Source of the DNA: Candidatus Omnitrophota bacterium
GTDB taxonomy: Bacteria; Omnitrophota; Gorgyraeia; B26-G9
NCBI GenBank assembly: GCA_023819605.1
Contig: JAMWCB010000004.1
Coordinates: 1-35,127, forward strand
Direction: 5' to 3'
Length of the DNA stretch: 35,127 nt
Part shown: in pieces, positions 23,397-32,156 of the stretch
Layout of the letters: every line of letters starts with the position of its first letter
How positions within the stretch are numbered: the first letter of the stretch is position 1
The notes under the pieces: model-generated
What the model saw: the letters and a program-made list of their open reading frames with translations, nothing else
Database searches by the model: none
What the model was told of the DNA's origin: nothing
Program-made: the position numbers and the translations under genes

Positions 23397-24605
23397 TTAG
23401 TAATTATTAAAAAAATAATCGATCAGTTCAAAACCATTCTTATAAAAAACAGGGCTTGCCGCCGCGGTACGCTCAGAATACGCAGAAAAACCGTTCTGTT
23501 CAATACCAAAACCGTAGAGAACAAAACCAACGGGATCGGCGGTGTGGGTACGCAATGATACCGGAGTCGGATGGTCCGGCAACGCCAGAACACGAATATC
23601 ATCCCGCGAATAGGCCGCGCAAATTTTCGCCACGATATGCCGGTCGATATTTTCAATCGCGGTAATTTTCGCGCGCGTATCGCCGTTATGCCCGGCTTCA
23701 TCCGGCGCCTCGACGTGAATGAACACAAAATCATTCTTTTTTAAACTTTCCAATGCGTATTCGGCTTTCGCTTCGTAATTCGTGTCATAATAACCGGTAA
23801 TCCCGGGAACGTCCAACGGCGTCAACCCGATCGCGCGGCCGATTCCTTTAATTAAATCCACCGCCGAAATCACTGATCCCTGCCGCCCGAATTTTTCGGC
23901 AAAGGACGGCAACACCGCTTTTTTGCCCTGCCCCCAAAGCCAAATCATATTCGCGGGATTTTCTTTTAAATCAACCCGCACACTGTTAATTTCATGCCCG
24001 GCCAGCAGCGCGCGCGTTTTTTCCATCAAAGACGCCGCGTAGTTTTCTTCTTTTTTCCCTTTTGCGCGGGGAAGGTGCTCGCTGATTCTTTTCCCGATGA
24101 TATCATGCGGCGGAACGCATTGCAGATTAAGCAGTTCCTCGCAATTGCCGCGGACGACGGCGATATGCCGATAACTGACGCCGGGATAAAACCGCACGGT
24201 TTCGTCCGCGCAGGTCGCATTCAAAAAATCAACCAATACTTTCGCCTCGCGCGTGGAAATATGCCCGGCGCTGTAATCGACCAAATTGCCGTTTTCTTCC
24301 GTAATTAAATTACAGCGAAAGGCAATTTCGTCGGCACGCAATTCGATGCCCAGATTCTCCGCCTCCAGCGGCCCCCGCCCGGCATAGTAGCGGCGCGGAT
24401 CATACCCGAAAATCGCCATATTGGCCACATCGCTGCCCGGCGCCATGCCCGCGGGGATAAACGACGCGCGGCCGACCATACCGTTGGCCGCCATAGAATC
24501 CATCGCCGGCGTGCGGGCGGCTTCCAAGGGAGTTCTTCCCCCCAGTTCTTCAACCGGGTAATCGGCCATGCCGTCGGCGACCACAATAACGTATTTTTTT
24601 TTCAT
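23397..24605 (-). CDS. apgM: ApgM-family (alkaline phosphatase superfamily) enzyme, probable homoserine kinase, 402 aa
   Basis: Sequence features of the archaeal-type cofactor-independent phosphoglycerate mutase family: VIVVADGMADYP with metal-binding Asp11, GRTPLEAARTPAMDSMAANG, nucleophile Ser58 in APGSDVANMAIFGYDP, YYAGRGPLEAENLGI, HVEAPDEAGHNGD and LALPDHPTPVSLRTHTADPVGF. A subgroup of this family (the TIGR02535 type) was proposed to act as homoserine kinase because it occurs beside hom and thrC in genomes lacking thrB. This gene lies 3 nt after thrC in exactly that setting, and no GHMP-type thrB is present. So homoserine phosphorylation is the likeliest role; phosphoglycerate mutase activity remains possible. 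The ribosome binding site is weak, consistent with translational coupling to thrC. Confidence 0.88.
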   Translation of the reverse strand: MKKKYVIVVADGMADYPVEELGGRTPLEAARTPAMDSMAANGMVGRASFIPAGMAPGSDVANMAIFGYDPRRYYAGRGPLEAENLGIELRADEIAFRCNLITEENGNLVDYSAGHISTREAKVLVDFLNATCADETVRFYPGVSYRHIAVVRGNCEELLNLQCVPPHDIIGKRISEHLPRAKGKKEENYAASLMEKTRALLAGHEINSVRVDLKENPANMIWLWGQGKKAVLPSFAEKFGRQGSVISAVDLIKGIGRAIGLTPLDVPGITGYYDTNYEAKAEYALESLKKNDFVFIHVEAPDEAGHNGDTRAKITAIENIDRHIVAKICAAYSRDDIRVLALPDHPTPVSLRTHTADPVGFVLYGFGIEQNGFSAYSERTAAASPVFYKNGFELIDYFFNNY

Positions 24606-24608
24606 ACT

Positions 24609-25676
24609 TCAGCTCAAACACAATTCGTTAACCACCGCCGCAACGGAGGGCGGCACCACCACCGGCTCCCGCACGCATTGAATCGCCCGATCCGGATCTT
24701 TCAACCCGTGGCCGGTCAACACGCACACCACGGATACGTTCCCGTCAATATCCTGAAAAAAACCGGCGCGGCCAAGCTTGATCACGCCGGCCACGGACGC
24801 GGCAGACGCCGGCTCGGCAAACACTCCTTCCGCCGCAGCCAGCAACTTATATGCCTCGATAATCTCGTCGTCGGTGACCTTAGCGATCTGGCCGTTCGAT
24901 TCGCGCAAAGCGGTCTCCGCGCTTTTCCAACTGGCCGGATTGCCGATTTTAATCGCTGTAGCCAGCGTCTTCGGATGCTCGATAATCTTCCCTTCGACGA
25001 TCGGCGCCGACCCGGCCGCCTGAAAACCAAGCAAACGCGGCAACGACGTGGATCTTCCCCGCTGCTTATATTCCTGAAAGCCCTTCCAGTACGCGGTAAT
25101 ATTGCCGGCGTTGCCGACCGGAATAGCCAGAAAATCCGGCGCCGCGCCGAGATCGTCGCATATCTCAAACGCCGCGGTTTTTTGCCCTTCGATGCGAAAC
25201 GGATTGATAGAATTAACCAACGTCACCGGATAGGCGGCGGTAATCTCGCGGGCTATCGCCAAAGCCTGGTCGAAATTACCATCCACGGCAATAACCTGCG
25301 CGCCATGAATAAGCGCCTGGGCAAGCTTGCCCAGCGCGATCGCTCCCTTCGGCAGCAGAACAATGCACTGCAAACCGGCGCGGGCGCTGTACGCGGCCGC
25401 CGCGGCCGACGTATTGCCGGTCGATGCGCACATCACCGCCTTTGCCCCGGATTCTTTTGCTTTGGTAATCGCCAAGGTCATACCGCGGTCTTTGAATGAG
25501 CCGGTGGGATTTAACCCTTCATACTTTAAAAAGAGCGAAAGATTTCCCGCGATTTTCTCGGCCAATAACGGCGCCGGCACCAAAGGAGTCGCCCCCTCCT
25601 GCAAACTGACCACCGGCGTCGTTTCCGTCACCGGCAAAAAATCACGGTATGTTTCAATAATCCCCGGCCAGCGCAT
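24609..25676 (-). CDS. thrC: threonine synthase, 355 aa
   Basis: PLP-dependent conversion of O-phosphohomoserine to threonine. [16 protein letters not shown] is the typical start of the short bacterial/archaeal form; PLP lysine in [12 protein letters not shown] (Lys62), phosphate-binding [19 protein letters not shown], and [16 protein letters not shown]. An ATG two codons earlier (25682) is equally in frame, but the AGGGGG site is better spaced for 25676. The hom stop is 13 nt upstream, and the ApgM-family gene begins 3 nt after the stop. Together hom-thrC-apgM would cover the route from aspartate semialdehyde to threonine. Confidence 0.95.
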   Translation of the reverse strand: MRWPGIIETYRDFLPVTETTPVVSLQEGATPLVPAPLLAEKIAGNLSLFLKYEGLNPTGSFKDRGMTLAITKAKESGAKAVMCASTGNTSAAAAAYSARAGLQCIVLLPKGAIALGKLAQALIHGAQVIAVDGNFDQALAIAREITAAYPVTLVNSINPFRIEGQKTAAFEICDDLGAAPDFLAIPVGNAGNITAYWKGFQEYKQRGRSTSLPRLLGFQAAGSAPIVEGKIIEHPKTLATAIKIGNPASWKSAETALRESNGQIAKVTDDEIIEAYKLLAAAEGVFAEPASAASVAGVIKLGRAGFFQDIDGNVSVVCVLTGHGLKDPDRAIQCVREPVVVPPSVAAVVNELCLS

Positions 25677-25689
25677 ATTCATCGCCCCC

Positions 25690-26985
25690 TCATAAATTTT
25701 CCACCCGTATCGAAACGGTTTTTGTTTTAATAACAGGCAAGGTATCGATTTCCCGCAATGCCTGCGCCATATTTTTTTCTTTTGCCGTATGCGTCATCAT
25801 CACGATCGGCACCGCGTTGTTTTCCGGGCTTGCTTTTTGCAGCACACTGTGAATACTGATGCCTAAAGAACCAAGAATATGCGCCACGCGCGACAAAACA
25901 CCCGGCTCGTCCGCGGCGGAAAAACGAATGTAATACTTCATTTCCAGATCGGAAACCGGACGGATCGCCGCCGTATCCGCTGCGGGCTGCACTCCCCATA
26001 AACGGCCTCCGGCAGATGAATCCGCGTGCCGCGCCGCGTCGGTAATATCGCCGATCACCGCGCCGGCCGTCGGTTCTTTGCCGGCGCCGCGCCCATAAAA
26101 CAGTAAATCGCCGACTTTATCGCCGTGCAAAAAAATCGCGTTAAACACGCCTTGGACATGCGCCAACAGATGATCCTGCGGTATCAAGGTCGGATGCACG
26201 CGCAGCTCGATGCCGCCGGCGGACGCCTTGCCGATCGCCAGCAATTTCACGCAAAATCCCAAATCGTGCGCGTAACGGATATCCGCGGCGGTTAATTGGC
26301 TGATCCCTTCATAATACACATCCGCAAAATTTATTTTCCGGCCGAAACACAACCGGGCCAAAACCGTTAGCTTATGCGCCGCATCAATACCTTCAATATC
26401 CAAGGTGGGATCCTGCTCCGCGTACCCGCGCTTCTGTGCTTCGGCCAGCACCGGCTGAAAATCACGCCCATGCTGCGCCATTTCCGAAAGGATATAATTG
26501 GAAGTACCGTTGACAATCCCATAGACACTGTCGAAAATATTCACCTGCAGGCCTTCCCGCAGCGGCTTAATGATCGGGATACCGCCGCCGACGGCGGCTT
26601 CGAAGAAAATATCCACATCGTTTTCCCGGGCAGCCGCGAACAATTCTTCTCCCTGTTCGGCAAGCAGAGCTTTATTGGCCGTGACCACGAATTTTTTTCT
26701 GCGCAGCGCTTCCAAAATAAACTCTTTGGCCGGATGGATGCCGCCGATCAATTCCACGACAACCTGAATCCGTTCATCCGCCAACACCGCGCGGGCATCA
26801 GCGAAAACCCGGCAGCCGCAAGCAGCCGCGGCGTTCAGCGCCGCCTCGCTTTTGTCGCAGACCGCCTGCAGAATGATTTCCAACCCGGGCACCGGAGAAA
26901 ATCGGCCGTTCCGGCGCGCGAAAAAATCGATCACACCGCTGCCGACCGTGCCGGCTCCGATCAATGCGACATTAACGCTTCTCAT
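25690..26985 (-). CDS. hom: homoserine dehydrogenase with C-terminal ACT domain, 431 aa
   Basis: Reduces aspartate semialdehyde to homoserine. NAD(P)-binding GAGTVGSG at 10-17, [16 protein letters not shown], substrate-site [16 protein letters not shown] and [20 protein letters not shown], all typical. From about residue 350 an ACT domain ([20 protein letters not shown]) suggests threonine feedback. The ATG at 26985 lies inside the pilZ gene (14-nt overlap) with AGAGG 5 nt upstream, so the two are translationally coupled. Length is normal for monofunctional Hom with ACT. No aspartokinase is fused. Confidence 0.95.
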   Translation of the reverse strand: MRSVNVALIGAGTVGSGVIDFFARRNGRFSPVPGLEIILQAVCDKSEAALNAAAACGCRVFADARAVLADERIQVVVELIGGIHPAKEFILEALRRKKFVVTANKALLAEQGEELFAAARENDVDIFFEAAVGGGIPIIKPLREGLQVNIFDSVYGIVNGTSNYILSEMAQHGRDFQPVLAEAQKRGYAEQDPTLDIEGIDAAHKLTVLARLCFGRKINFADVYYEGISQLTAADIRYAHDLGFCVKLLAIGKASAGGIELRVHPTLIPQDHLLAHVQGVFNAIFLHGDKVGDLLFYGRGAGKEPTAGAVIGDITDAARHADSSAGGRLWGVQPAADTAAIRPVSDLEMKYYIRFSAADEPGVLSRVAHILGSLGISIHSVLQKASPENNAVPIVMMTHTAKEKNMAQALREIDTLPVIKTKTVSIRVENL

Positions 26986-27364
26986 GCGGCCTCTGTTCAT
27001 CCCGGATTATATTTTCCATCACATACAAATCGTGTTCCGACGCTTCCACAAATTTGACACCGATATCGAACGAAAATGATTTCCGCGCTTCTTTGCGCAC
27101 ATAAACGACCTCTCCGACAAAAACCAACGGATGCTCCAACTTAAGAATCCGCAGCGTAATATGCAGCAGCGTGCCCGGCGGATAATGCTTATCGGTCGCG
27201 AAACAAATCCCCCCGACGCTGATATCCTGCGTGATGCTGGAATCGCTGCGGTGCTCATGCCCGGGATATACGTAATAATTGATCACATAATGCGATTTAA
27301 CGCGCAAGAAACGCCGCTTTTCGCCGCGTTGATAATCATAATAAAACACATTGTCCGCATCCAT
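26972..27364 (-). CDS. PilZ-domain protein, 130 aa
   Basis: A single PilZ domain, the cyclic di-GMP receptor fold. The signature RxxxR is in KRRFLRVKSHY and the (D/N)xSxxG in TQDISVGGICFATDK, both present, so c-di-GMP binding is plausible. Beta strands follow (LLHITLRIL, FVGEVVYVRKE, FDIGVKFVEAS). The start at 27364 (MDADNVFYYDY) is preferred; the frame is open further upstream but would run into the tRNA gene. The ribosome binding site is weak and a GCCGG/CCGGC hairpin precedes it. The end overlaps hom. It lies 47 nt after the tRNA and probably shares its promoter, an unusual setting for a c-di-GMP receptor. Confidence 0.85.
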   Translation of the reverse strand: MDADNVFYYDYQRGEKRRFLRVKSHYVINYYVYPGHEHRSDSSITQDISVGGICFATDKHYPPGTLLHITLRILKLEHPLVFVGEVVYVRKEARKSFSFDIGVKFVEASEHDLYVMENIIRDEQRPHEKR

Positions 27365-27411
27365 GCTCGCGTCTTTCTGGCCGGAGCTTATTCCCGGCAT
27401 TCGAAAAAAAA

Positions 27412-27486
27412 TCGGGGCGAGTGGACTTGAACCACCGACCTCTTGAACCCCATTCAAGCGCGCTAGCCAAACTGCGCCACGCCCCG
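27412..27486 (-). tRNA. tRNA-Pro (anticodon GGG)
   Basis: A 75-nt cloverleaf on the - strand: acceptor CGGGGCG/CGCCCCG, D-arm GCGCAGTTTGGCTAGCGC, anticodon arm CTTGA-ATGGGGT-TCAAG with GGG at the centre, and T-arm GGTGG-TTCAAGT-CCACT. The discriminator is A. CCA is not encoded; eight T follow immediately and may act with the acceptor stem as a weak terminator. The anticodon reads CCC/CCU proline codons. Confidence 0.96.
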
Positions 27487-27518
27487 AACCTCTTTGAACT
27501 CAATATGTAACAACCGCT

Positions 27519-27547
27519 ACCATACTATATCTTTGTATAAAAAGCAA
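27519..27547 (-). promoter_or_regulatory. sigma70-type promoter for tRNA-Pro
   Basis: On the - strand TTGCTT (27547-27542) and TATGGT (27524-27519) with a 17-bp spacer, about 33 bp before the tRNA. It may also drive pilZ-hom-thrC-apgM by read-through, since no other clear promoter precedes pilZ. Confidence 0.6.
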
Positions 27548-27578
27548 GGTATTTTTGCCGGCCTGCCGCGCCCGGTTC

Positions 27579-29018
27579 CTACGCGCCGCTTGCCGGAACC
27601 TGCTCCATCGTGCGCTCCGGCCGGCCTCGCTTAATCCCATACAATTTCATTTTATTATACAAAGTTGTCCGGTTTACCCCCAGATAGGCCGCAGTTTTCG
27701 TACAATTCCAGTTGGCCTGCTCCAACGCGCGCAAGACGATATCCCGCTCCGGATGGCGCAGGGCATCTTTGAGCGTAAAGGTACTTTTTTCATAAGCCGG
27801 GCTGCCTTTGCCGTTTTGCCGGGAATGCGCGATCTGATCCGGCAAATCCTTCAGACGAATAATGTTAGCTTTGACCAAAATACAGGCGCGTTCGATAGCA
27901 TTCTCCAATTCACGCACATTTCCCGGCCAGGAATATTCGCGCATGGCCTGCAGTGTATCGTCGCTAATTCCTTCGATAATCGCGCTCTTTTTCATCTGCA
28001 GGCGAATCAGGTTATACCGTTGCAGGAACGAGGTTATCAACAACTCTAAATCGTCCAACCGTTCACGCAACGGCGGCAATTGCATCGTAATCACATTCAA
28101 CCGCCAATAGAGGTCGTCCCGAAAGCTTTTTCGCCGCACCAATTCTTCCAGGTTTTGATTAGTCGCGGCAATAACCCGCGCGGAAGAAGTGCGGGTGCGG
28201 CCCTCGCCGACGCGTTCGAATTCTCCCTCCTGCAGCACCCGCAGCAGTTTAACCTGCAGCGCCGGAGAACACGTGTCTATTTCATCGAGAAAAATCGTAC
28301 CCGCATCGGCCAATTCAAACCGCCCGATGCGGTCTTTGATCGCGCCGGTAAACGAACCTTTGACATGCCCGAACAACTCGCTTTCCAACAGCGTTTCCGG
28401 CAACGCGCCGCAGCTGACTTCGATAAAGGGTTTTTCCCGGCGCCGGGTATCCGCCTGATGGATGGCCTGCGCGATCATTTTTTTGCCGGTGCCGCTCTCT
28501 CCGTAAATCAAAACCGTCGAGGGCGAATCCGCCACGGTTTCGATCATCGCGTAAATACGCTGCATTTTTTCATTGCCGCCGACGATGTTATAAAACTGTT
28601 GAACATTTTTGGTTTTTAGCAGCATCCCGGCATCAGCGGCGCCGCCGCGATTTTGGATTTTATCGATGATCCGTCCGATCAACACCCGCAACTGGTTATC
28701 GTCAAACGGCTTGGTAATAAAATCGAACGCTCCCAGCTTCATCGCTTCCACGGCGCTTTCGATTTCGCCGTAAGCGCTCATCATGACTACTTCGATCGCC
28801 GGCGCCCGCCGTTTTATTTCCCGCAACAGCTCCAACCCGTTGAGATGCGGCATTTTCATGTCGCTGAGCACGATATCCACCGTTTCCTGCTGCGCGATAC
28901 CCAGCGCGGACAAACCGTCTTCGGCGGCCAAAACGCGGTGGCCGTCGCCGCGCAGTAACTCCTGCAGCGAAACACGCGTCAAGCGTTCATCATCGACAAT
29001 CAAAATAGTCGCCGCCAT
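27579..29018 (-). CDS. NtrC-family sigma54-dependent response regulator, 479 aa
   Basis: Three domains in order. Receiver (1-120): ILIVDDE, phospho-acceptor Asp53 in VLSDMKMP, and ITKPFDD. AAA+ sigma54-interaction domain (about 145-375): Walker A GESGTGKK (173-180), loop GSFTGA (221-226) in place of the commoner GAFTGA, Walker B TIFLDEID, and SFRDDLYWRLNVITMQLPPLRER. C-terminal Fis-type HTH (about 430-470): NCTKTAAYLGVNRTTLYNKM. As a class it binds upstream enhancers and activates sigma54-RNA polymerase. The start at 29018 overlaps the kinase stop (TAATG), with GAGGAG upstream. Target promoters are unknown; the -24/-12 promoter at 33691-33704 is one candidate. rpoN is not in the window. Confidence 0.94.
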   Translation of the reverse strand: MAATILIVDDERLTRVSLQELLRGDGHRVLAAEDGLSALGIAQQETVDIVLSDMKMPHLNGLELLREIKRRAPAIEVVMMSAYGEIESAVEAMKLGAFDFITKPFDDNQLRVLIGRIIDKIQNRGGAADAGMLLKTKNVQQFYNIVGGNEKMQRIYAMIETVADSPSTVLIYGESGTGKKMIAQAIHQADTRRREKPFIEVSCGALPETLLESELFGHVKGSFTGAIKDRIGRFELADAGTIFLDEIDTCSPALQVKLLRVLQEGEFERVGEGRTRTSSARVIAATNQNLEELVRRKSFRDDLYWRLNVITMQLPPLRERLDDLELLITSFLQRYNLIRLQMKKSAIIEGISDDTLQAMREYSWPGNVRELENAIERACILVKANIIRLKDLPDQIAHSRQNGKGSPAYEKSTFTLKDALRHPERDIVLRALEQANWNCTKTAAYLGVNRTTLYNKMKLYGIKRGRPERTMEQVPASGA

Positions 29019-30187
29019 TACGCTCCTCGCACCGGCAGGCGCAGGCAAAATATCGCGCCGCGCGCCGGGCTGTTTTCCACGGAAATTACCCCCTGATACG
29101 CATCGATTATTTCCTTGACGATCGCCAATCCTAAGCCGGTTCCGGAATGCTTTGTGGAAAAAAACGGCTCAAAAATTTTCTCCTGCACAGGATCCGCCAC
29201 TCCCGGCCCGCTGTCCGCGATTTCAATCCATATCTGCTCGGCCCGGAAAAAACTGGCGATTTTCAACGAACCGTCCGATCCCATCGCTTCAAACGCATTC
29301 TTAATCAGATTGGAAAAAACCTGCCCCAGGCCATAATCCGGCAGCAGCGGCAAATCCGCCGCCAGATCAGTCTGTAATTCAATACGGTGCTCCTTCCCCA
29401 ATTCCCGCCAAAAACCGACTTCCCGCCGGAGCAAATCACTAACGCAGACCATTTGACGCTCCAGCGGGCTGTAGTGCCGGTCGCCGGCAAAAGAAAATTC
29501 CAGCATAGACCGCAACGTCACCGCCATGCGCCGCAGGCCTGACTGCGCTTCCAAAAGATATTCCTTCAGCGGCGTGCCGTCGGCGGCCTGGCGCAGCGAC
29601 AATTGCACGTAGCGAATAATCCCGTCCAACGGATTATTCAATTCGTGTGCGATGGCCGAAGTAAACCGAGTTACCGCGGTAGAATTTTTAAAGCTGTCCA
29701 ACTGCCGTTCCACGTGCTCCGCATGCCAGGCCGTTTCAATCGTCTGAGCCAATGCCGCGGCCACCCCCTTCAAAAACTGCATATCCTGCTGAGAAAACGG
29801 CCGGTTATCTTTTTTACCGGTTACATTGATTACGGCGGCTGTCTGTCCCTGCGCGTCGACCGGCATACAGATAAATGACCTGCCGCGATAGCGCTCCGTC
29901 GACGGCCGCGGCGCGAACCCCACATGGCCGCGGATATCTTCGACTAAAAGCGGCCGGCCGCTTTGCGCCACGCGCCCCGCTATGCCCTCGCCGGCGCCGA
30001 CCCGCGCGCCGACCACGGCGGCCGCATCCGGCCCCCTGGCAACGCGCACGACGTAATTTCCGGCAGCGCGGTCGAAGAGCAAAATCGAACCGGTATCGCC
30101 TTCCACGGTATCAAGACAATGCCCGATAAGCGCCTGAAGAAATCCCTGCATGCGCGGTTTCACGTTATTGCCCTGCTCCCGCTTCAT
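29018..30187 (-). CDS. soluble GAF-domain sensor histidine kinase, 389 aa
   Basis: GAF domain (about 15-155: LIGHCLDTVEGDTGSILLFD through GKKDNRPFSQQDMQFLK), HisKA with the phospho-accepting His181 in IAHELNNPLDGII, and HATPase_c with N-box FSNLIKNAFEAM, G1 IADSGPGV, F-box IFEPFFSTKHSGTGLGLAI. No membrane segment is visible, so it senses a cytoplasmic ligand or a partner protein. It is coupled to the NtrC-type regulator by a TAATG junction and almost certainly is its cognate kinase. GAF-kinase plus NtrC-type regulator is the layout of PrsK/PrsR of exosortase systems, but PrsK has N-terminal membrane helices that are absent here. The start at 30187 overlaps the preceding gene; GTG at 30163 is an alternative. 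Confidence 0.93.
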   Translation of the reverse strand: MKREQGNNVKPRMQGFLQALIGHCLDTVEGDTGSILLFDRAAGNYVVRVARGPDAAAVVGARVGAGEGIAGRVAQSGRPLLVEDIRGHVGFAPRPSTERYRGRSFICMPVDAQGQTAAVINVTGKKDNRPFSQQDMQFLKGVAAALAQTIETAWHAEHVERQLDSFKNSTAVTRFTSAIAHELNNPLDGIIRYVQLSLRQAADGTPLKEYLLEAQSGLRRMAVTLRSMLEFSFAGDRHYSPLERQMVCVSDLLRREVGFWRELGKEHRIELQTDLAADLPLLPDYGLGQVFSNLIKNAFEAMGSDGSLKIASFFRAEQIWIEIADSGPGVADPVQEKIFEPFFSTKHSGTGLGLAIVKEIIDAYQGVISVENSPARGAIFCLRLPVRGA

Positions 30188-31004
30188 TGTTTCCCAACTT
30201 TTTCTGCGCGGCGCGCGCGGCAGGTGTTTCCGGATAACTTTGAACCAGCGTCTGATACGTCTGCCGCGCCTTTTCCGTATTGTGTAATTTTTCCTGGTAC
30301 AGCCCGGCCAATACGAGCAAGGCGTCCGGCCCCAGCCGATACGTTTGCCCGATTTTTTCCAAACGGGCAACCGCCTCCGCCGGCTTATCCAAGTCCATAT
30401 AAATACGAATAATAAAATTTTCCGCGGTCATCGCCGCTTTTGAATTCGGATACTTGCCGATGATTTTTTCATAGTAATCAACCGCCAGCGCATACGCTTT
30501 TTTCGCCGACGGTTCATCTTTCTGCCGCACATAATATTGCGCAATATACTGCGGCACGGTAAAACTGCGCAGGGTTTGATCATAATTCTGTAAGATTTCA
30601 TTAAACACAATCAAGGCCTGCGCCCACTGCCCCTGCTCTTCGTAAACAACGGCTTTTTCAAACAAAGCGACTGCCTGCGCTTCTTTGTTGTCCGGATAGA
30701 CGGCAACGACATCGTCATATATCCGCCGCGCCCGTTCATATTCCTGCGCCTTCAAATATAATTTGCCGATTTTCAGACGCGCGTCCAACGCATAGCGCGA
30801 TTGCTTATCCCGCTCAATAACTTTTTCATAGAGAGCCACCGCGCGATTGGTCAAATATGACGGGCCGGACGCTTCCCGCGCCAAAACCGGCTTTGCCGCG
30901 CGATCGGCCATCCAGAGCAACCGCTCATTGATATACTGATCGCCGCAGCCGCATACCGTCATTCCCAGGATCACGGTTATCGCCGCTCGTACATGCTGTT
31001 TCAT
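30165..31004 (-). CDS. TPR-repeat lipoprotein, 279 aa
   Basis: The N-terminal signal MKQHVRAAITVILGMTVCGC has a lipobox-like VCGC; the likely lipidated Cys is residue 20. The mature part is a string of tetratricopeptide repeats of the outer-membrane-lipoprotein type (for example YALDARLKIGKLYLKAQEYE, AQAVALFEKAVVYEEQGQWA, and PDALLVLAGLYQEKLHNTEK). Such proteins act as periplasmic scaffolds, for instance in envelope or polysaccharide export machines. It overlaps the membrane-protein gene by ATGA and the kinase gene by 23 nt. Being in the kinase operon, it may help transmit an envelope signal, an inference only. Exosortase loci often carry a much longer TPR lipoprotein (PrsT); I do not claim equivalence. 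Confidence 0.88.
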   Translation of the reverse strand: MKQHVRAAITVILGMTVCGCGDQYINERLLWMADRAAKPVLAREASGPSYLTNRAVALYEKVIERDKQSRYALDARLKIGKLYLKAQEYERARRIYDDVVAVYPDNKEAQAVALFEKAVVYEEQGQWAQALIVFNEILQNYDQTLRSFTVPQYIAQYYVRQKDEPSAKKAYALAVDYYEKIIGKYPNSKAAMTAENFIIRIYMDLDKPAEAVARLEKIGQTYRLGPDALLVLAGLYQEKLHNTEKARQTYQTLVQSYPETPAARAAQKKLGNNEAGAGQ

Positions 31005-31891
31005 CGCTGTCCTGCGCCCCTTTCATCCCCCTCGAGCAATAAATACATCCGGGTCACCGCTACCGTCAAAAAAGTATTCAGTACCCACGAATACAAAACA
31101 CTGCCTAATAACAACACAAAAACTATTTCCGGCGCCGCGGCCTGCATCACATCCAGAATCCGCGCCCGGGCCATGGCGAACGGCAGATAAAACAGCAGCG
31201 GCAGCAACATCAACGCGGTAATCGGCAGCCAATTTTTAAAAAAATATCTAAAATTTATGACGAAAGCGCTGAGGATATTTTTATTCTTGAGAAGAAATAA
31301 CGGCTGAACATAGGCGAACACCGCCTGCACAAAACCCGCTGTGCCGATCCCCAGCACCGCAAACACCAGCAGCCAATCTTTGCGGGCAATACCTAAAAAA
31401 TCAGCGCCTTTGCGCAAAATTTTTCCGAGTATTTTTTCCTCGATACCGCCGAGCCATTGCACCAGCCCGATAACGATCAACCCGATCAATAAAACCCCGA
31501 CATAATAGCGCAACAGCGGCAGGATCAATTGCCGCAGAACTATTTGCTTTGTCTGCCAAAAAACTTCCGCGGCTTTCATCACCAACGCGCTCATATACGT
31601 TCCGAGCACTGCGGCGACAAAAATCTGAAAATAATACCACAGCCGCATTAACAAAATCAAATTCAAGGGGTAATGCAAAAACGCCGGGCCCCAAAAACGC
31701 GCAACCAGCGGCTGCACGTATTTTACCCACGGCGGCTGAATAAGAAGAAATAAAGCCAAAATTCCGAGCAACTCAATAGCCGCAATAATTCCAAACGGCA
31801 AAAAAATCCGGCGCTTCAGCGCCATAAGTTCCAATGCCCCACCCCACGACTGGCGAAACAAGGCCCATCCTGAAATTTGTTCGTTTTTCAT
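31001..31891 (-). CDS. polytopic membrane protein of unknown function, 296 aa
   Basis: About six hydrophobic segments: LPFGIIAAIELLGILALFLLI, LNLILLMRLWYYFQIFVAAVLG, YYVGVLLIGLIVIGLV, WLLVFAVLGIGTAGFVQAVFA, WLPITALMLLPLLFYLPFA and IVFVLLLGSVLYSWVLNTF. The pattern of paired helices joined by amphipathic stretches (EEKILGKILRKGADFLG) resembles large families of bacterial membrane proteins of unknown role, such as those related to glycerophosphodiester phosphodiesterase membrane domains. No catalytic motif is seen. GGGGGG lies close before the ATG, and the promoter at 32003-32031 drives it. It is the first gene of the four-gene signalling operon. Confidence 0.82.
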   Translation of the reverse strand: MKNEQISGWALFRQSWGGALELMALKRRIFLPFGIIAAIELLGILALFLLIQPPWVKYVQPLVARFWGPAFLHYPLNLILLMRLWYYFQIFVAAVLGTYMSALVMKAAEVFWQTKQIVLRQLILPLLRYYVGVLLIGLIVIGLVQWLGGIEEKILGKILRKGADFLGIARKDWLLVFAVLGIGTAGFVQAVFAYVQPLFLLKNKNILSAFVINFRYFFKNWLPITALMLLPLLFYLPFAMARARILDVMQAAAPEIVFVLLLGSVLYSWVLNTFLTVAVTRMYLLLEGDERGAGQR

Positions 31892-32002
31892 ATCCCCCCG
31901 TTCTTTTTCGCTGCGCTCCTATCTTATGAAAAGAGCTAAACACCCCCTACTCAAAATTTACAAAGGAAAAGTGTTGAAAAAAATAAACAATTGTTGATTT
32001 TA

Positions 32003-32031
32003 ACTATACCATGGCGAACATTGCATGTCAA
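32003..32031 (-). promoter_or_regulatory. near-consensus sigma70 promoter of the membrane protein/kinase operon
   Basis: On the - strand a perfect TTGACA (32031-32026), 17-bp spacer and TATAGT (32008-32003). The start near 31996 gives a leader of about 105 nt before 31891. The rest of the 265-bp gap (31892-32156) holds the terminator of the PEP-CTERM gene and no gene. Confidence 0.85.
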
Positions 32032-32070
32032 GAAACCCTCGTTCTTCGCTTCATCGGCGGCAACAGAAAA

Positions 32071-32110
32071 AAATAACGGCTCCGCACGAGAAACATCGGA
32101 GCCGTTATTT
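32071..32110 (-). terminator. bidirectional terminator after the PEP-CTERM gene
   Basis: AAATAACGGCTCCG and CGGAGCCGTTATTT form a perfect 14-bp stem around a 12-nt loop, with T-runs on both sides. On the - strand it ends the transcript of the gene at 32157-32735, and it insulates the promoter at 32003-32031. Confidence 0.88.
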
Positions 32111-32156
32111 TTAAAAGAAACTCAGCTGAGTGGTACTTTTAACCTTCGAAACTGCC

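Noticed and set aside
27365-27457. N-terminal extension of the PilZ frame upstream of 27364
   Set aside because: It translates the 3' half of tRNA-Pro (giving GVQEVGGSSPLAP, a familiar tRNA artefact).
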